Assembly: GCA_020809705.1 (NCBI GenBank)
Contig: CP085829.1
Span: forward strand, 930,001 to 994,000
Length of the DNA: 64,000 nt
Reading direction: 5' to 3'
DNA from: Calonectria ilicicola
Lineage: Eukaryota; Ascomycota; Sordariomycetes; Hypocreales; Nectriaceae
Shown: positions 1-12,722 of the stretch, in pieces
Numbering within the stretch: the stretch's first letter is position 1
How the letters are laid out: each line of letters begins with the position of its first letter
Notes under the pieces: generated by a model
Seen by the model: the letters and a program-made list of their open reading frames with translations, nothing else
Told to the model about the DNA's origin: nothing
Database searches by the model: none
Made by a program: the position numbers and the translations under genes

Positions 1-1027
1 ACTCATCTCGACAACCTCCCTCAGGAAATCATCCCAACCTAGACAACTCCAGATAGTAAGGGATTCTAGAATTTCAAAATTAAAAAGGTGGGCAAGAGCC
101 GGCCCAATGGGTACCTCTGAGAGCGAAAGCGATCGCAGTTGCGAGAAATATGGACTCGAGATGCTGTAGTCAGCTGGTAAAAATTTGGCAATGAAGCCAA
201 TGTCTAGATCCAATCCACCCAGACGGTTAAATTTAATGTATTGATGCCAGTTGAATAAATTTAAATGGAGATTTTTAAGCTGGTGGGCATTGTTTTGAAT
301 CGCAACTGTCAGTGTCGGAATGTGGTGTCCCGCGAAACCCCTCCAACAAAGACTCTTGAGGTTCCGAAATGGTGACAGGTCAATCTCGTTGGAGGTGGAG
401 TGAGCACAATCGCACGAGGTCGTCAAAGCCAAGGACTGGAGCGACACATGATCCGACGATATTTTTCCCTGCGTGCCAAGAATGGCCCCAGGTATGCATA
501 TTCCTAGATTCCAACTTGTTTGGGTTAGCATGGCCTCGATATAGACTGCTGGAGGTAGTCACCTGAAGCTACGCAGCTGTCCACGAGAGAACTGTGATAT
601 CAGCGACAGGGCCCGGTTGCCCAGGTCAGAGAACTCTGATACTTGATTGGTAGCGGCTCTGTTTCTATTCCGGTAGTGTGGTATGAATCCATCGCGGTTG
701 ACTTCGTGGTTGGGGCATCGCCGGGACGTGTTCTGATCGAAATCGGAGTGGAAACTGAGCTGCGAGACGTGCCGCAGATATCGTGTTGGGAAACCATCAG
801 TTTTTATTTGATGTAGACGGAGCTCGGACTTTGGCTCAATGGTGATGGATTTCCAGATACGACTTGCTACCAGAGCATGAAGAGCTTTGCAAGCCCGCGA
901 CAGATTTTTTACATCTTTCTTGTTCAGCTGCGGGGCTTAGCGGTCGATTCTACCAGATTTCGGGAGAAAATGCACACACCTCTTCAGTAACCAGATAAAA
1001 AATCTCTTGCGGCAGTCAGAGTAACAT
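1..1027 (-). CDS. F-box protein, 5' part (3' end off window), possibly broken at the start
   Basis: Three exons read in one frame on the minus strand: about 1015-980, 927-563 and 514-1, running off the left edge. The introns are 979-928 (GTGTGT donor, CGCTAAG branch, GCAG acceptor) and 562-515 (GTGACT donor, GCTAAC branch, AAG acceptor). Exon 1 gives the F-box opening LPQEIFYLVTEE and exon 2 continues with LNKKDVKNLSRACKALH and SRIWKSI, the usual fungal F-box. The rest is leucine-rich (for example LQSLALTTSCD, FRNLKSLCWRGF). F-box proteins normally join substrates to SCF ubiquitin ligases; the substrate is unknown. The nearest in-frame ATG (1027-1025) is separated from LPQEI by an in-frame TGA (1018-1016), so the start is either elsewhere or lost by a nonsense change. 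The family is clear; the integrity of the gene is not. Confidence 0.7.
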
Positions 1028-2425
1028 GATCGCTTGGCTTGATGATGGATCGAATGGACAGAGAGTTGAGTTTGTGCGGGGCCAGAGCTCATTATGACGG
1101 CCAATTGAGAAAAAGCAATGTTGCACAACTTAGCATAAATTTGTGCATCTCGACGTCAGTACACACCACGACCTCAATAATTCGGAAAAAAATGGGATGA
1201 CCACTTCCCAATGAGTTTATCCGAATTAAATTCATTCCTATCGAACATTTCACACTTATCAACTGTGTTGCTTTTCCATCTTGTTGGCAAATGGTGCTGA
1301 TCGGATAATAGATGGCCCGGTTCCGGATCAGGGGAATGTGCCGTGTCTCGTGGCTACAGACTTCCCTTGCCTCACACAACACACAGGCTGTGCTCGAGAA
1401 TTAATGACAATGCATGATTACTATCATGACAAGTTGATCAAAATAAATTCTCAACTTTAAAAGTCGTTCAGATAGTAGCCTGGAAAGAGCCTAATAACAT
1501 CCTCCATGGACCCTTCTTACCCAGAAATTCAACTGCCACCGAATTACTTATATGCGCTTCTACAAAATGTTAACTGAGAATATCCTCTCTTTCGCAGCCT
1601 ACCATAAAAAAATCCAGGGGATATCTAGAGGGATATTAACTAGTTAATTAAAGGGAATACAGAATCAAATGATAACCTTTTGCGTAATCCTTTTTTTTGA
1701 ACCTGCTTGACATGTGCTACCCTAGATCGATTTCCTGGCCCCTGGTTTAGGTTGTGGGGTTGTGCCCTGTGCTGCGCCACTGGACCCAATGACAAACCAC
1801 TTTTCTACCTAAAGGGCACCTGAGAACCATTCTGCCGGTTATTAGCAGTTATGATGTGCTGTAATGTTAAGTTTCAAAATTGAGTTAACATAAATTAGGG
1901 TATTAACCAATTCTTCCTCAATATTTTTTACTTGTTTTAATCGATTGCGCTGTAGTTGTTTGGTCATCATCAATGCATAGTAGCAAGTCTATGGCATGGC
2001 ATTGCATTGTACCCATCCATCATCGAACAACCAAAACTAGGACTTTGCGAAATTTGCCTTGAAAGTCGCCTTGTGACTGCGCCCCGGTCCCTTCAGAATC
2101 AGGATAGTCAACATCACACAGCCTTGGTGGGTTGACTTAATGCGAATTTGGAGACGCGGTGAGACGACCTGAAACTGCGCCACTCGCGTAGCCAATGTCC
2201 TTGTTTATAAGCTTCTATCCAGACTAGATCGACAGCATCAGCCGTTGTGAAGTGGGACCCGGGAATCCTACTTAGGTGGGTCGTGGACTTGAACCCACTG
2301 TGTAAATATGAGAATTCCCGCAGGTGTAAGCAAAACATCAAGTTCCTTGCACATGCTATCAAAAGTCAAGCCAAGATAATTTGATCTTTTCAACCCACGC
2401 CATTAGACAATTGTGCAAAAACACT
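1028..2425. other. Intergenic, no gene seen
   Basis: No reading frame here has splice signals or protein-like composition that I could support. It separates the divergent F-box gene and NLR-like gene and should hold both promoters. Short A/T runs occur around 1600-1700 and 1900-1930. Confidence 0.5.
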
Positions 2426-5400
2426 ATGGATGCGCTGTCGCTCGCGGCCAGCATTACAGGGCTGGTGGCGCTGGCCGATCTCGTCTTTCGCGACGGTATC
2501 AAATACATCAGAGGGGTAAAACATGCCCATAGAGATATCCAAGACCTGTTGAGCGAAGTGAAAAATGTTTCACTTCTTCTTCATAATTTGTCTTTGGTCG
2601 TCTTCAGCTTGGAGGACGAGTTCCCCGATGAAAAGCACTCCAACGAAACTACTGTCTTCCAGCTCCACTACCTGCATGAGTGCCAACTACTTCTCAGACG
2701 CTTAGAAAATGGTCTCTCCGAGCCAAATAATACTATGGGAAAACTCCACTACCGGATGACATGGCCGTTTTCATCAAGCGAGATCCACGACATGCTGGCC
2801 CAATTACAAAGACACAAGCAGACTATCGGATTAGCTCTTGGAGCTGAGTCTGCGAGACAGCTAAAAATGTATCTATCCAAGCAGGATGAGATAAGTTCGC
2901 GCGTTAGTGGAATACAGCAGGCGTCCAAGAAGTTACTTGACATCCAGACCAACATTCGGCTGGATAAGCAACGGCGCAAAGTTCTCGAACTCTTCTCAAA
3001 ATCCAATCCCCGCCCTGAGTTTGAAGCTAACCAAAGGTTGCGGCACCCGCTTACTGGCCTTTGGCTGACTCAGGGCTCCGAATTTGAAGAGTGGTATGCT
3101 ATTCCAAATTCGATGGCGTGGTTTACAGGAATTCCTGGTGCTGGTAAATCCGTGCTAGCTGCCGCAGCTGTTAGCGAATGCCTTTTAAGAAATGGATCTG
3201 ATCCTAAAAAGGCGGTGGCCTATTTCTTTTGCATGTATCGAGATGAAAAGACTCATGAAGCGACTAATATTCTATCATCTCTGGCTTTGCAGCTGGCGCT
3301 TCAAAATGAGGATGCTTACGACGTGTTAGAAGCCTATCACAATGAACTCCGATTGGATTCAGACCTTCCCGGAGACCCAACAGCCGACGGACTCATTGAT
3401 GTATTGAATTCTATGGTTGTCTCATTTGATCAAGTCTATTTTGTTGTGGACGGACTGGACGAATGTGGCGAACAAGTGTCCTCGTGTATGCGAAGGCTTT
3501 TGTCACTTACAAAAATCGTAAATCACAAAGCCATTAACATGGCACTATTTAGCAGAGATGAGCTTCCCATACGACGCCAATTAGAACAGCAATTTGCATG
3601 CATCGAATTGGAAGCCCACACCGAGGATATCCAGCGCTACGTTGCAACTGAACTCGAAAACCGTATCAGCTCAGGAATCCTTAAAATTCGAAATATCAAG
3701 CTGAAAGATGATATCTTGAAAGAACTTGTTTCTGGATCTAAAGGAATGTGAGTATCATTGAATTTCTCCTTCCGTTGCGAATTGAACTGATATAGTCAAG
3801 GTTCCGGTGGGTCGCATGCCAACTTGATCACCTCTGCGATCTTCCATCTGACAGGGCTCGGCGAGAGGCTTTGCATAAACTACCACCAACACTACCTGCC
3901 ACCTACGAAAGAATTTTAATGAGAGTTGAAACATACCCAGAAAACGAGAGGCGACTAGTCCAAAGGACGCTTCAGCTGATATCTTCGCCGCGACCGTTAT
4001 CGGTTACGAAGTTTTGTCAAGCATTATCTCTCTCCGAAAATACAAACTACCTAGAAGAAGAAGATATTGTGGAAGAAGACGAAATTTTCCAATGGTGCGG
4101 CAGTCTTATTCGAAAGGTCAACGAAACGATTGTATACGCGCATTATACTGTCCAAGAGTTTCTACGGAACATTTGCCCGAAACATCCCCAGCTCAAGGTA
4201 TATGGAGTTTCAGACGAAAGCTCACAAAATTTAGTTGCAGTCTTGTCTCTACAATACGTCAATTTGAAGAATTATGAGCAAACTGTGCACGAAACCAGGA
4301 CCGAAACCAGTGGGGGAAACATTCCTCATCTTCAATCTTTTTACGAACACGCAGCCATGTATTGGCCAAGGTATGTCCACAACACCAAGAGAGATGATCA
4401 AATTACAGAAGGTCTTCAAAAGATTTTTCAAGTACAAAAAACAGGCCAATTTTGCAACTGGGCGGCAGAGTTCGTACGTCACTGCGTGGTCGATGACGGC
4501 CGGTTTCGATTTGAGTGTGCACTCGTTAGAGAAAATATTGCCAATGAGGTCAATCGGCCTGATTTCACCTGTTTACATATGGCTGCAGCACTGGGGCTGA
4601 CTGATATTTGCGCCAACCTGCTGCAAAAGGGCGCTAAGCTAGAGTTGAGAAGTCGGTATGGGACTCCGCTACAATTTGCTATCGGCTCTCTAGCGGTATT
4701 TGGAGATTATGATGTGACAGAAATGCTTTTCCAATCTCTGCAACCTGTTCTTTCAACCTTTCTATCTGGTGCATCTCGCCAACAAACGGTCAAATTGCTC
4801 TTGGACAAGGGTGGGGGTTTGAACCTTCAAGTTCATAACCCATTCTGCAGGGCTAGTGCATTTTATTTATTCTTATCCTCGCCTATTGATAGCGACGACT
4901 TTCAGACAATGGCGGATCTTCTAAATTCAAAGATTGGTGTTGATGAGACAGACGTCGAATCTCTTAAACTTGCTTTGGGCTATAGGCGAGAATTCCTACG
5001 TCAAGAAAGGGCCCCTGCACAATTGCATTCAGAGAAGCCTCTCGAAGGCTTGCTCAAAGCCCTTGAAACTTCGAGAGACAAATCAAGTGTTCATGCAAAT
5101 ATGTACGCTACAGCTTTCAAATTTGCCAGCAGCATCAGGTCAAATGTTCAACAAGAATTCAAACGGCCATGGCCCGAAGAGAATGCTAGCGAAGGTGTTT
5201 TCCGAGAGTTTATAGCTTCTGTGATAGAGGATAATGACGTGGATAATCTCCAACTAATCTTAGATGGGAACCGCTCAGGTTTGATTCACTCGATTGGGTT
5301 TGAATCCTATGATCCTGGGTGGACTGCCCTGCACATTGCAGTCAAGTGCGAGTCCCTGGATGCTTTGAACATGCTCTTGGATGCAGGATGCGACCCAAAC

Positions 5401-8400
5401 AAAGTGGCAAAGATGGGCTCAACACCATTACACTGCTTCGATAACAACTTGGAGGTTGATATAGTCAGAGCCCTGTTAAAATATGGGAGCTCGACGATTA
5501 TTCTGGATAAGAATAATGAAACATTTTGGCACATCTGTGCTCGCTCTAACCTTTTTTACATATTACGGATTTTGCTTGAACTCGATGAAAGAACTCAAGC
5601 GCTGGATATGGTTTCGAACCGAAATGAGACGCCAATCCTTGCTGCTCTTAAGAATAGCTCTCATGAAGCTGCCGAGATCCTCTTAGAATACTGCAATTCA
5701 GAAGAATGCTGGAAGCCCGAACCACGTGCATTCCGAGCTGCAGCGATTTTTGGTTCTGAAAAATTTCTCCAGAAGCTTTTGGATGTCGGAGTCGAAATGG
5801 ACGCGATCGATGACCATACAGGGAACCCGCTCCATTTCCTTCATGTGGAATCAACCTTTCATTTTATTCGCTTATTAAAAGCTCACTTTTCCGTTGAGCA
5901 GCGAAGGGAGACCGACAATAAAATTCCGTTTCAATTATTCATCTCCCAGGCCATCGAAAAAGGAGTTGAACCACCAATTGATTCTCTTAAAGAGCTTTTG
6001 CCTCCCAAAATACTCTCAAATCCACAAGATGCAGCAGATTTATGGCGCTTCATGTGTTTAGAAGTTCTTGGGAATGGATTAAAATCTGATTTAGGCCCCG
6101 ATTGGCTAGACCCAATATTTGAGTACCTTCTGGAAATTGGACTTCCAAAATCATATGAAGAAATCGACGGGAAGTCCTCGTTATCGCCGGTTATAGAAGC
6201 TTGTTGCAAGGCTATTGACATCAGATTTGTATACTTGGAAAAACGGAGATGTTGGGGCATTTCTCCCAAGCTTGAACTTTCTCCACACTGGGATTGGATG
6301 ACCAAACTAGTGGTTTCAGTCGCACACCATGCAGAGACCGGATCTTCCATGGCGGAAGATGGCTGGGTTATTACCTTCATGAGTGAAGCAGTCATCCATA
6401 ATGATTTAAAGATGATCAAGTTTTGGACCGACATGGGCGTCAGCATTCATACCACTAATCTTCTGTCTCCCATCGAGTTTGCTTGTTTTCCACAAGTTGT
6501 GTTGAGTGAAGAAAACTTCGACTTCATTTTATCCATCTCTGAGGACGATAAACTGAACCTCTTAAACAAGGACTTTCGAGGCGGCCTACTTTCTTTCACA
6601 TCAGGGCAAAAAGTTGTTGAAGGTTCGGTATGGAAGCTGCAACGGCTACTTCAAAAGGGTGTTGACTGCAAAGTTCTGGGCTCGAAAAAAGACTGGCCTT
6701 TGCTCGTGACTCACATCTTTTCAAGGTCAATAAGGACAGCTGAAATCCTCCTGGACCATGGAGCAGACCCCTGGGGTTCCGACACCACACAGTGGAATGC
6801 TCCTTTGGCAGCAGTCTATATGTTCTCTAATTCTTTTCTTGAGGCCCTCATGGAAAGCTCAAAGCCAGCAGATAATGATCTCACATGGGGTCGGACCCTG
6901 AAGGTTGAAGCCAATGAGGTCTTTATTCAAAACGGAAATGCTCTTCATGTCGCTGCCTTGGCAAACAATGTCGAGGCCTTGACGCTTTACTTTGAGAGAG
7001 GTTTATTGACCAATCTAGAAGCCGCAGATGATGATGGTTGCACCCCGATGCATTATGCAGCCGTTGGCGACAGCACATTGGCGCTCAAATATCTGGCGGC
7101 TCACGGCGCAAACATCAATGCGAAATCACTTGTTGGCAGAACACCACTTCATGTGGCAGTCTCTTTGAAGCAACAAAATGCAGTCGAAACTCTCCTTGAG
7201 CTGGGCGCTGGACAAATTTCATGTGCCATGGGGCTTACTCCCTTAAATTTGGCGCATCAACAAGGTGATTCGAGTTTAATATCAATGCTCAATGTTTCTA
7301 GGCACAATCGCAATCCCGGGGATGTCGATAATCCACGCGAACGACTCCTGTTAGCCGGGTCTTTGACTGCAGCCATAGCCAACGATGACTTGGATGCATG
7401 CAAGAGGATATTTGAGCTGGGATGCCCTATCGACATTGAACTAGATGCACCCTTTTACGTAACCCCCTTGATGGCGGCCATCACCAGAAATAAGAGGATT
7501 GAATTAATACAATGGCTTCTGGAAAATGGCGCAACAGTCTCGACGACATTTCCAGCTCATCCAAGCAAGGGCTACGAGACTGCTCTTCATGCCGCCAGTG
7601 CCCAGCCGAGGTTGAACCCTCTCCTATCGGCACTAACCCGCAAATACGTTGACGAAGGCGCGACTTTTGCTGAGCTGAAACCAAGCCCTCTTTACCATGC
7701 ACTTCTAGCAAACAATGACGAAGGGCTTTTGGTATTATTAAATGTTATGAACGAGTTATGCAAGGACAAGAATGACCTTGTTTCTCTCGTCAATCAAAGA
7801 AACAACAATGATGCTACACTTCTCCACATTGCATCCTCGAAAAACAAGGTTAAGGTGATCAATGTCCTAATCGAGCACTCAGCCAAAATTGAGTCAAAGG
7901 ATACTCTTGCTCGCACTCCGCTATTTGAGGCAGTTTCAAGTGGGTCTGTCGAAGCTACAGAGCTGTTATTAAGTAGAGGAGCCGATCCGAATGTACTCGA
8001 TGTTCATGGGTTGCCAGCCATGTTGTTTGCAGCAAATACCGGCAAATGGGAGATTATTCGGCTTTTAAGCGAAAAGGTTGGATGGGACATGAATTGTCAC
8101 TACTTTGGGAAAAACATGTTATCCAGGGTCATCAGTTCATCTGCTGCACAAGTGGATACTAGGCCGTTTAACTTTTTCATCGATCGCCATGTCACTCTAC
8201 ACCAAGGGGACGAGTACGGGGTTTCGGCCACGCACTTGGTTCTTACCAGCCGTTCCCCTGTTTATCTGAGAGAAATTCTGCACAGGGACCCCTGTTTACT
8301 AAAAGCAGATGCGTTTAAGTGGCCTAATCCAATGCTGTGGGAAATGTTTGAAGGGCCCAAGGTGGCCCTTCCTCGAGCAACAAAAAGAATTTGGACTCTC

Positions 8401-8916
8401 CGTCATTATTTGAACAAAGAAGCGCTCCTCAAGTTGTCTGACCTGTCAACCTCGGGAAGTCACACTCTTTTGTGCGATGCGGTTAGAAACGGGGCGACAG
8501 ACGCGGTCGTAAATTTCCTCAAGATCGGAGCTAGCATCGAACACCAGTGCCAGGAGCATGGGACGCTATTGGCGGCCTCGATTTCACAGCGACAACTAGC
8601 AATAGTCAAATATCTAGTTCGGGAAGGAGCCGATGTTTTGCAGAGTTTGGGCGAGCTTAGAAAATGCGGCATCGGGGCGACACATGAGTGCACAGATATT
8701 ACACGCTGGCTGTTGGTGGAGAGACATATTGAGCAACCGAAGATATCATCCGGTGCATTCGACGATAGATTAGATTCGATCGTGCCCTGGTCAGGAATCG
8801 GTGTTGCGCAAGTACCTCTGAAATGGGAATGGAGGCAACGCCGCAGAGAGACGATGCTAGAGTACGCCACCAGGAGAAGACAAATCCTCTTAGATTTAAG
8901 AGGCGAAGTGGTCTAG
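2426..8916 (+). CDS. NACHT-ankyrin NLR-like protein (2145 aa)
   Basis: Two exons, 2426-3747 and 3801-8916. The 53-bp intron (GTGAGT donor, AAG acceptor) rejoins SKGM to FRWVACQL, the usual NACHT sequence. The start is the ATG giving MDALSLAASITGLVALADL, the N-terminal helical region common in fungal STAND proteins. The NACHT NTPase shows a P-loop GIPGAGKS at residues 235-242 and Walker B VVDGLDE at about 340-346. The long C-terminal part carries degenerate ankyrin repeats, for example TALHIAVKCESLDALNMLL, TPMHYAAVGDSTLALKYL, TPLHVAVSLKQQNAVETLL and TPLFEAVSSGSVEATELLL. Fungal NACHT-ANK proteins are signal-sensing STAND ATPases, and several relatives act in heterokaryon incompatibility; the role here is inferred. 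The ankyrin part is unusually long and the gene appears intact. Confidence 0.93.
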
Positions 8917-10048
8917 TTTCAATCGTAACTCAGGCATCCGCAATAGAAATAGGGTATAAACCAAAATAAATAAAAACTAAACACAAAGATTCATTAGATT
9001 TATGTCGCAACGGATGATTAAGCTTCCTTCCGAATGCTTGTTCTTCTTGGCAGCTCGTGAACGTGGCAGATTTTGCTGACTAAAAAATCACCCACTCCTG
9101 CGTTCCCACAAGTTTGCTTGGCATTGTCTCAATGGGGAATTACCATGTCACTTCTTCTGTGCGTCAGCTAAAATTCTTGTTTTTTGTCTCACAATCCATC
9201 TGCCAATTCGTCGGTGCGCGTTCCGGATTGCACGTATTGCTGACGCTACGTGTCGCCGTTCAGGTCAGTCAAGATGTAGGCGAACGGCACACCGATGCTC
9301 CGTACTAATATGTCTCTCAATCTCGAAATAACTCACTCATTTGACTACATTGGGTACCAAGGTAGCGAGTGGCTGGATCAACTGACTCGTATTTGCCAAT
9401 TCATCCCATCTCCCTTCCTCCAAATCATGGCCTACTCAGGATTGTTGATGAGCGTAAACAATCGGTGAGTGTAAGCAAAGCATCACCTCAGCAGGACTAG
9501 GGCATAAGCGAACGATAGACCTGGTCGTCCGACCTCATGAGGGGCTCCGTAGCCAAACAATGTCAAAGCTGATGTCACTGATTCAAGACATCCACTAGCG
9601 GGTGGGCCTGATATAAGAGCACCAGTAGGATGCCATCTCCGGATGCGCCGGGCTTGCACACAAGGAGGTTATCCCCAGTACTTTCCAGCCTCTCTTTGAC
9701 TACCTCCACAGCTTGGCAAACTTTCTACCCAACAAGAAACGACGCTATTCGCCCTTTGGTCTGGGCTCCCCTCCGAAATGTGGAGGACCGTTTGCTCGGC
9801 GCTCCCACCAAGCCTTGGCGCGCCCGCGACCTCCAACTCCCAAGCCCCAAACATTTTCCACGTTAAGCGCGGGGAGTTACCCGTATGGACATGGTTGAGA
9901 GTGGTTAAACAGCCTATCAAACTAATGAGGGTACGATCAACCGCCAAGCTCCTCCAAGAACGGTCGTATCACGTCTGAGCTGCATGATACAGCACCACTC
10001 CACTAGATTAATTAGCTCAACCAAGCTTATTAGAGTGTGTTTCTCCGC

Positions 10049-10094
10049 GCGGGGGAAGAAATTCTGGGGATGGCCCCATAGTGGCCCACTGGGG
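10049..10094 (+). promoter_or_regulatory. Cluster of three CreA/Mig1-type sites
   Basis: GCGGGG (10049-10054), CTGGGG (10064-10069) and CTGGGG (10089-10094) all fit the SYGGRG consensus of the carbon-catabolite repressor CreA. They lie 130-170 bp before the transporter ATG. Close pairs of such sites are the arrangement known to be functional; binding here is inferred. Confidence 0.45.
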
Positions 10095-10111
10095 CAGATA
10101 GGCAGCAACAA

Positions 10112-10120
10112 TTATATATA
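10112..10120 (+). promoter_or_regulatory. TATA-like element of the MFS transporter
   Basis: The run TTATATATA lies about 100 bp before the ATG at 10221, a usual distance for a fungal TATA element. Confidence 0.4.
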
Positions 10121-10220
10121 CATATGAGACCCATAAAGGATGCGATGATCTCGCCTTCAATGGCTGTTGGGCCAACTCATATCTCCTTTTCTTCCTAGCC
10201 ATCAGACAAAGCAAATAATC

Positions 10221-12591
10221 ATGGACAAGGAAACATCCACCGGAAGCGGTGACGTGTCTCATCATGAAAAGCATGAGATTGGACAGCAGTCGGACAGTTC
10301 TCAGGGCCCCCACAGGTCCACCGCCCTCAATGTCATTGAGAACCCCCTAAAGGTTTCTTGTTTCTTGCAATTGCCTTCATACACAGTAACTAATTGTTCC
10401 ATCTACAGTCAAAACCTGTCGAGACTGTTGTTGCCGACGCCCGTGCCTTTGCCGAGTCCCATGGCCTATCCGAACATGCAGAACTCTTTGGTCGAGCAGC
10501 CCTCGTTGCACGAGACATGACACGATTCGAAACAATTACCGAATTAAGCGAAGAGGAGCGAGATGCCCTCCAATATGAAAGGGATCACAAATGGCATGGC
10601 ACAAAGATGTTGTGGTACTCAATTGGTCTTTGTGCCATTGGTGCTGCAACCCAAGGATGGGATCAGACTGGTTCAAATGGAGCCAATCTCTCCTTTCCCA
10701 AGGAGTTTGGCATTGACGGCAAAGGAGGAGACGAGTGGATTGTTGGTATCATCAACTCCATCATCTTCCTAACAGCCGGTCTCATGTAAGTGATGACAAC
10801 ACTACCACGCTCAACCCAAGTACTAATCCATGCCCCCAGCGGTGCCTTTATCACTGATCCTCTCAATCATTACTTCGGTCGACGAGGCGAAACCTTCATC
10901 GCCGCCTGCGGCTTGGTCGCTACACCAATTGGCTCTGCCTGTGCTCAATCATGGCAAGGTCTCTTCGCAGCACGCTTTATTATGGGAATTTTTATTGGCT
11001 GCAAGAACGCCAGCGAGTTTCCTTTATAGCCTTAGTTGATTATCAGATTGTGCTAACTTTGATACAGCAATTCCTATCTATTCGGCTGAGATGGCTCCAG
11101 CTCGGATCCGTGGTGCGCTGGTGATGTTTTGGCAACTTTGGGTTGTTATCGGTAAGCTTCCTACCGGGTCTAATTAGGAGTGAAATATGGGGCTAACAGG
11201 AACACAAGGTATCTTTCTGGGCTTTTGCGCCAATGTCATCGTCAAGGATACTGGAGATATCGCCTGGCGACTTGAACTCGGTTCTGCTTTTATTCCAGCC
11301 TTCCTCCTGGCTATCGGCATTTACTTCTGTCCCGAGTCCCCCCGCTGGCTTATGAAGCACGGGAGATACAGCGAGGCTTTTCAATCCATGGAAAAACTCC
11401 GCGCACACCCAATCATTGCCGCACGCGACTTCTACTACTCTTGGGTCATCTACGAAATGGAGCTGGGGGAGGCAAAAGGAGCTGGATACTTTGCTCGACT
11501 CTGGGACTGCTTCAAAATCCCTAGAATCAGGAGAGCAAACTACGGTGCATCGACCGTCATGCTGGCACAGCAAATGTGTGGCATCAATAGTAAAGCCACC
11601 TCAACACACTGCAAGAGACCAAGGCTAATGAATCTATAGTCATTTCGTTCTACAGCTCAACCATCTTTCGAAACGTCGGTTACACGACTGAAGAGGCTTT
11701 ATATGCATCTTTGGGATACGGAGCCATTCAGGTCGTTTTCACAATCCCTACTTTGTTCCTGATTGACACAAAGGGTCGAAGATTTTTGACCTTGGCTGTG
11801 AGTGACTCCCAAGTCAGCCAGGGCCCGGAGCGTGCTAATGATGTATCCAGACCTTCCCATTCATGTGCATCTTCTTGTTAGCTGCTGGTCTGTCTCTTTT
11901 GAACGATTCAGGGAGCCGCGGGGCTAAGATTGGACCTGTGATTTTGTAAGTCTCCCAACTCGACAGACACGATACATGCTGACTCTATAGGTTCGTCTAT
12001 CTCTTCACCATTGCATATTGCCTCGGCGAGGGACCTGTCGCCTTTCAATACTCCGCTGAGGTCTTTCCAACAATTCAACGTGAGCAGGGCATGGCCTGGG
12101 CTGTGTGCATTAACAACTTCTTCGGTAAATACTGCAAGTTCAGATTTTCATGACCCTGTTTTGCTGATCCGATTATAGCTGGTGTCCTTGGCTTGACCTT
12201 TCCTCGAATGCAGACCGTCATGACTCCGACGGGAGCCTGTGAGTAACAATTGTGTCAATAAGCTGATTTGTTCGTGTCGGTATGCTGACTAGAGAATGCA
12301 GTCGGGTTTTATGCAGGACTCAACCTAATTGCTTGGTTTATGATATTCTGCTTCGTTCGAGAAACTAAACAAATGACCCTAGAAGAAATTGACCGTGAGT
12401 ACCAATTCGCATTTCATGATTAGACTTTGTATGCTAACCAATAAACAGAGGTCTTTTCCGTTCCGACAAAGAGCTTCATCTCTTATGAGTCAAGGATCTG
12501 GCTTCCTTACTTTGTCAAGCGACACGTTCTACGACAGAAGATTGAGAAGCCTCCGCCCATTATCGAAATGGCAGAAACCAGTGACGCGTAA
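10221..12591 (+). CDS. MFS sugar/polyol-type transporter (about 608 aa, 11 exons)
   Basis: Exons: 10221-10352, 10409-10785, 10840-11000, 11068-11151, 11200-11589, 11640-11797, 11851-11945, 11991-12124, 12179-12238, 12302-12394 and 12449-12591. The protein has a polar N-terminus and many hydrophobic segments. It carries MFS sugar-porter signatures: NHYFGRRGE in the first half, PIYSAEMAPARIRGALV, PESPRWLM, DTKGRRFLTL and the closing FVRETKQMTLEEID. It most resembles fungal proton-coupled sugar or polyol porters; the substrate cannot be read. The third intron is odd: only a GC donor at 11001 keeps frame with the acceptor at 11067, and it removes the usual GxKNA stretch. The GT at 11017 shifts frame. 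CreA-type sites upstream suggest carbon control. It converges on the NCS1 permease, with 131 bp between stop codons. Confidence 0.88.
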
Positions 12592-12722
12592 GGGTGTAGA
12601 AAGTACGTGGTCAGGCATAGAAGGACAGCTTAGCAGTATTTTGTTCTTAACAAGAATTATTATGCTCATCGGGAGACCAACTCTCAGTTGTCCCTAGAAC
12701 GTATTCACCTACGTGACCTAAA

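Larger units (their letters stand above)
8917..10220. other. Intergenic region upstream of the MFS transporter
   Basis: No supported gene. The last 200 bases hold the transporter promoter, with CreA-type sites and a TATA element listed separately. Confidence 0.5.

Noticed and set aside
9630..9978. Overlapping open frames on both strands upstream of the MFS transporter
   Set aside because: Several frames are open at once, none has domain-like sequence or splice signals, and the stretch is a promoter region.
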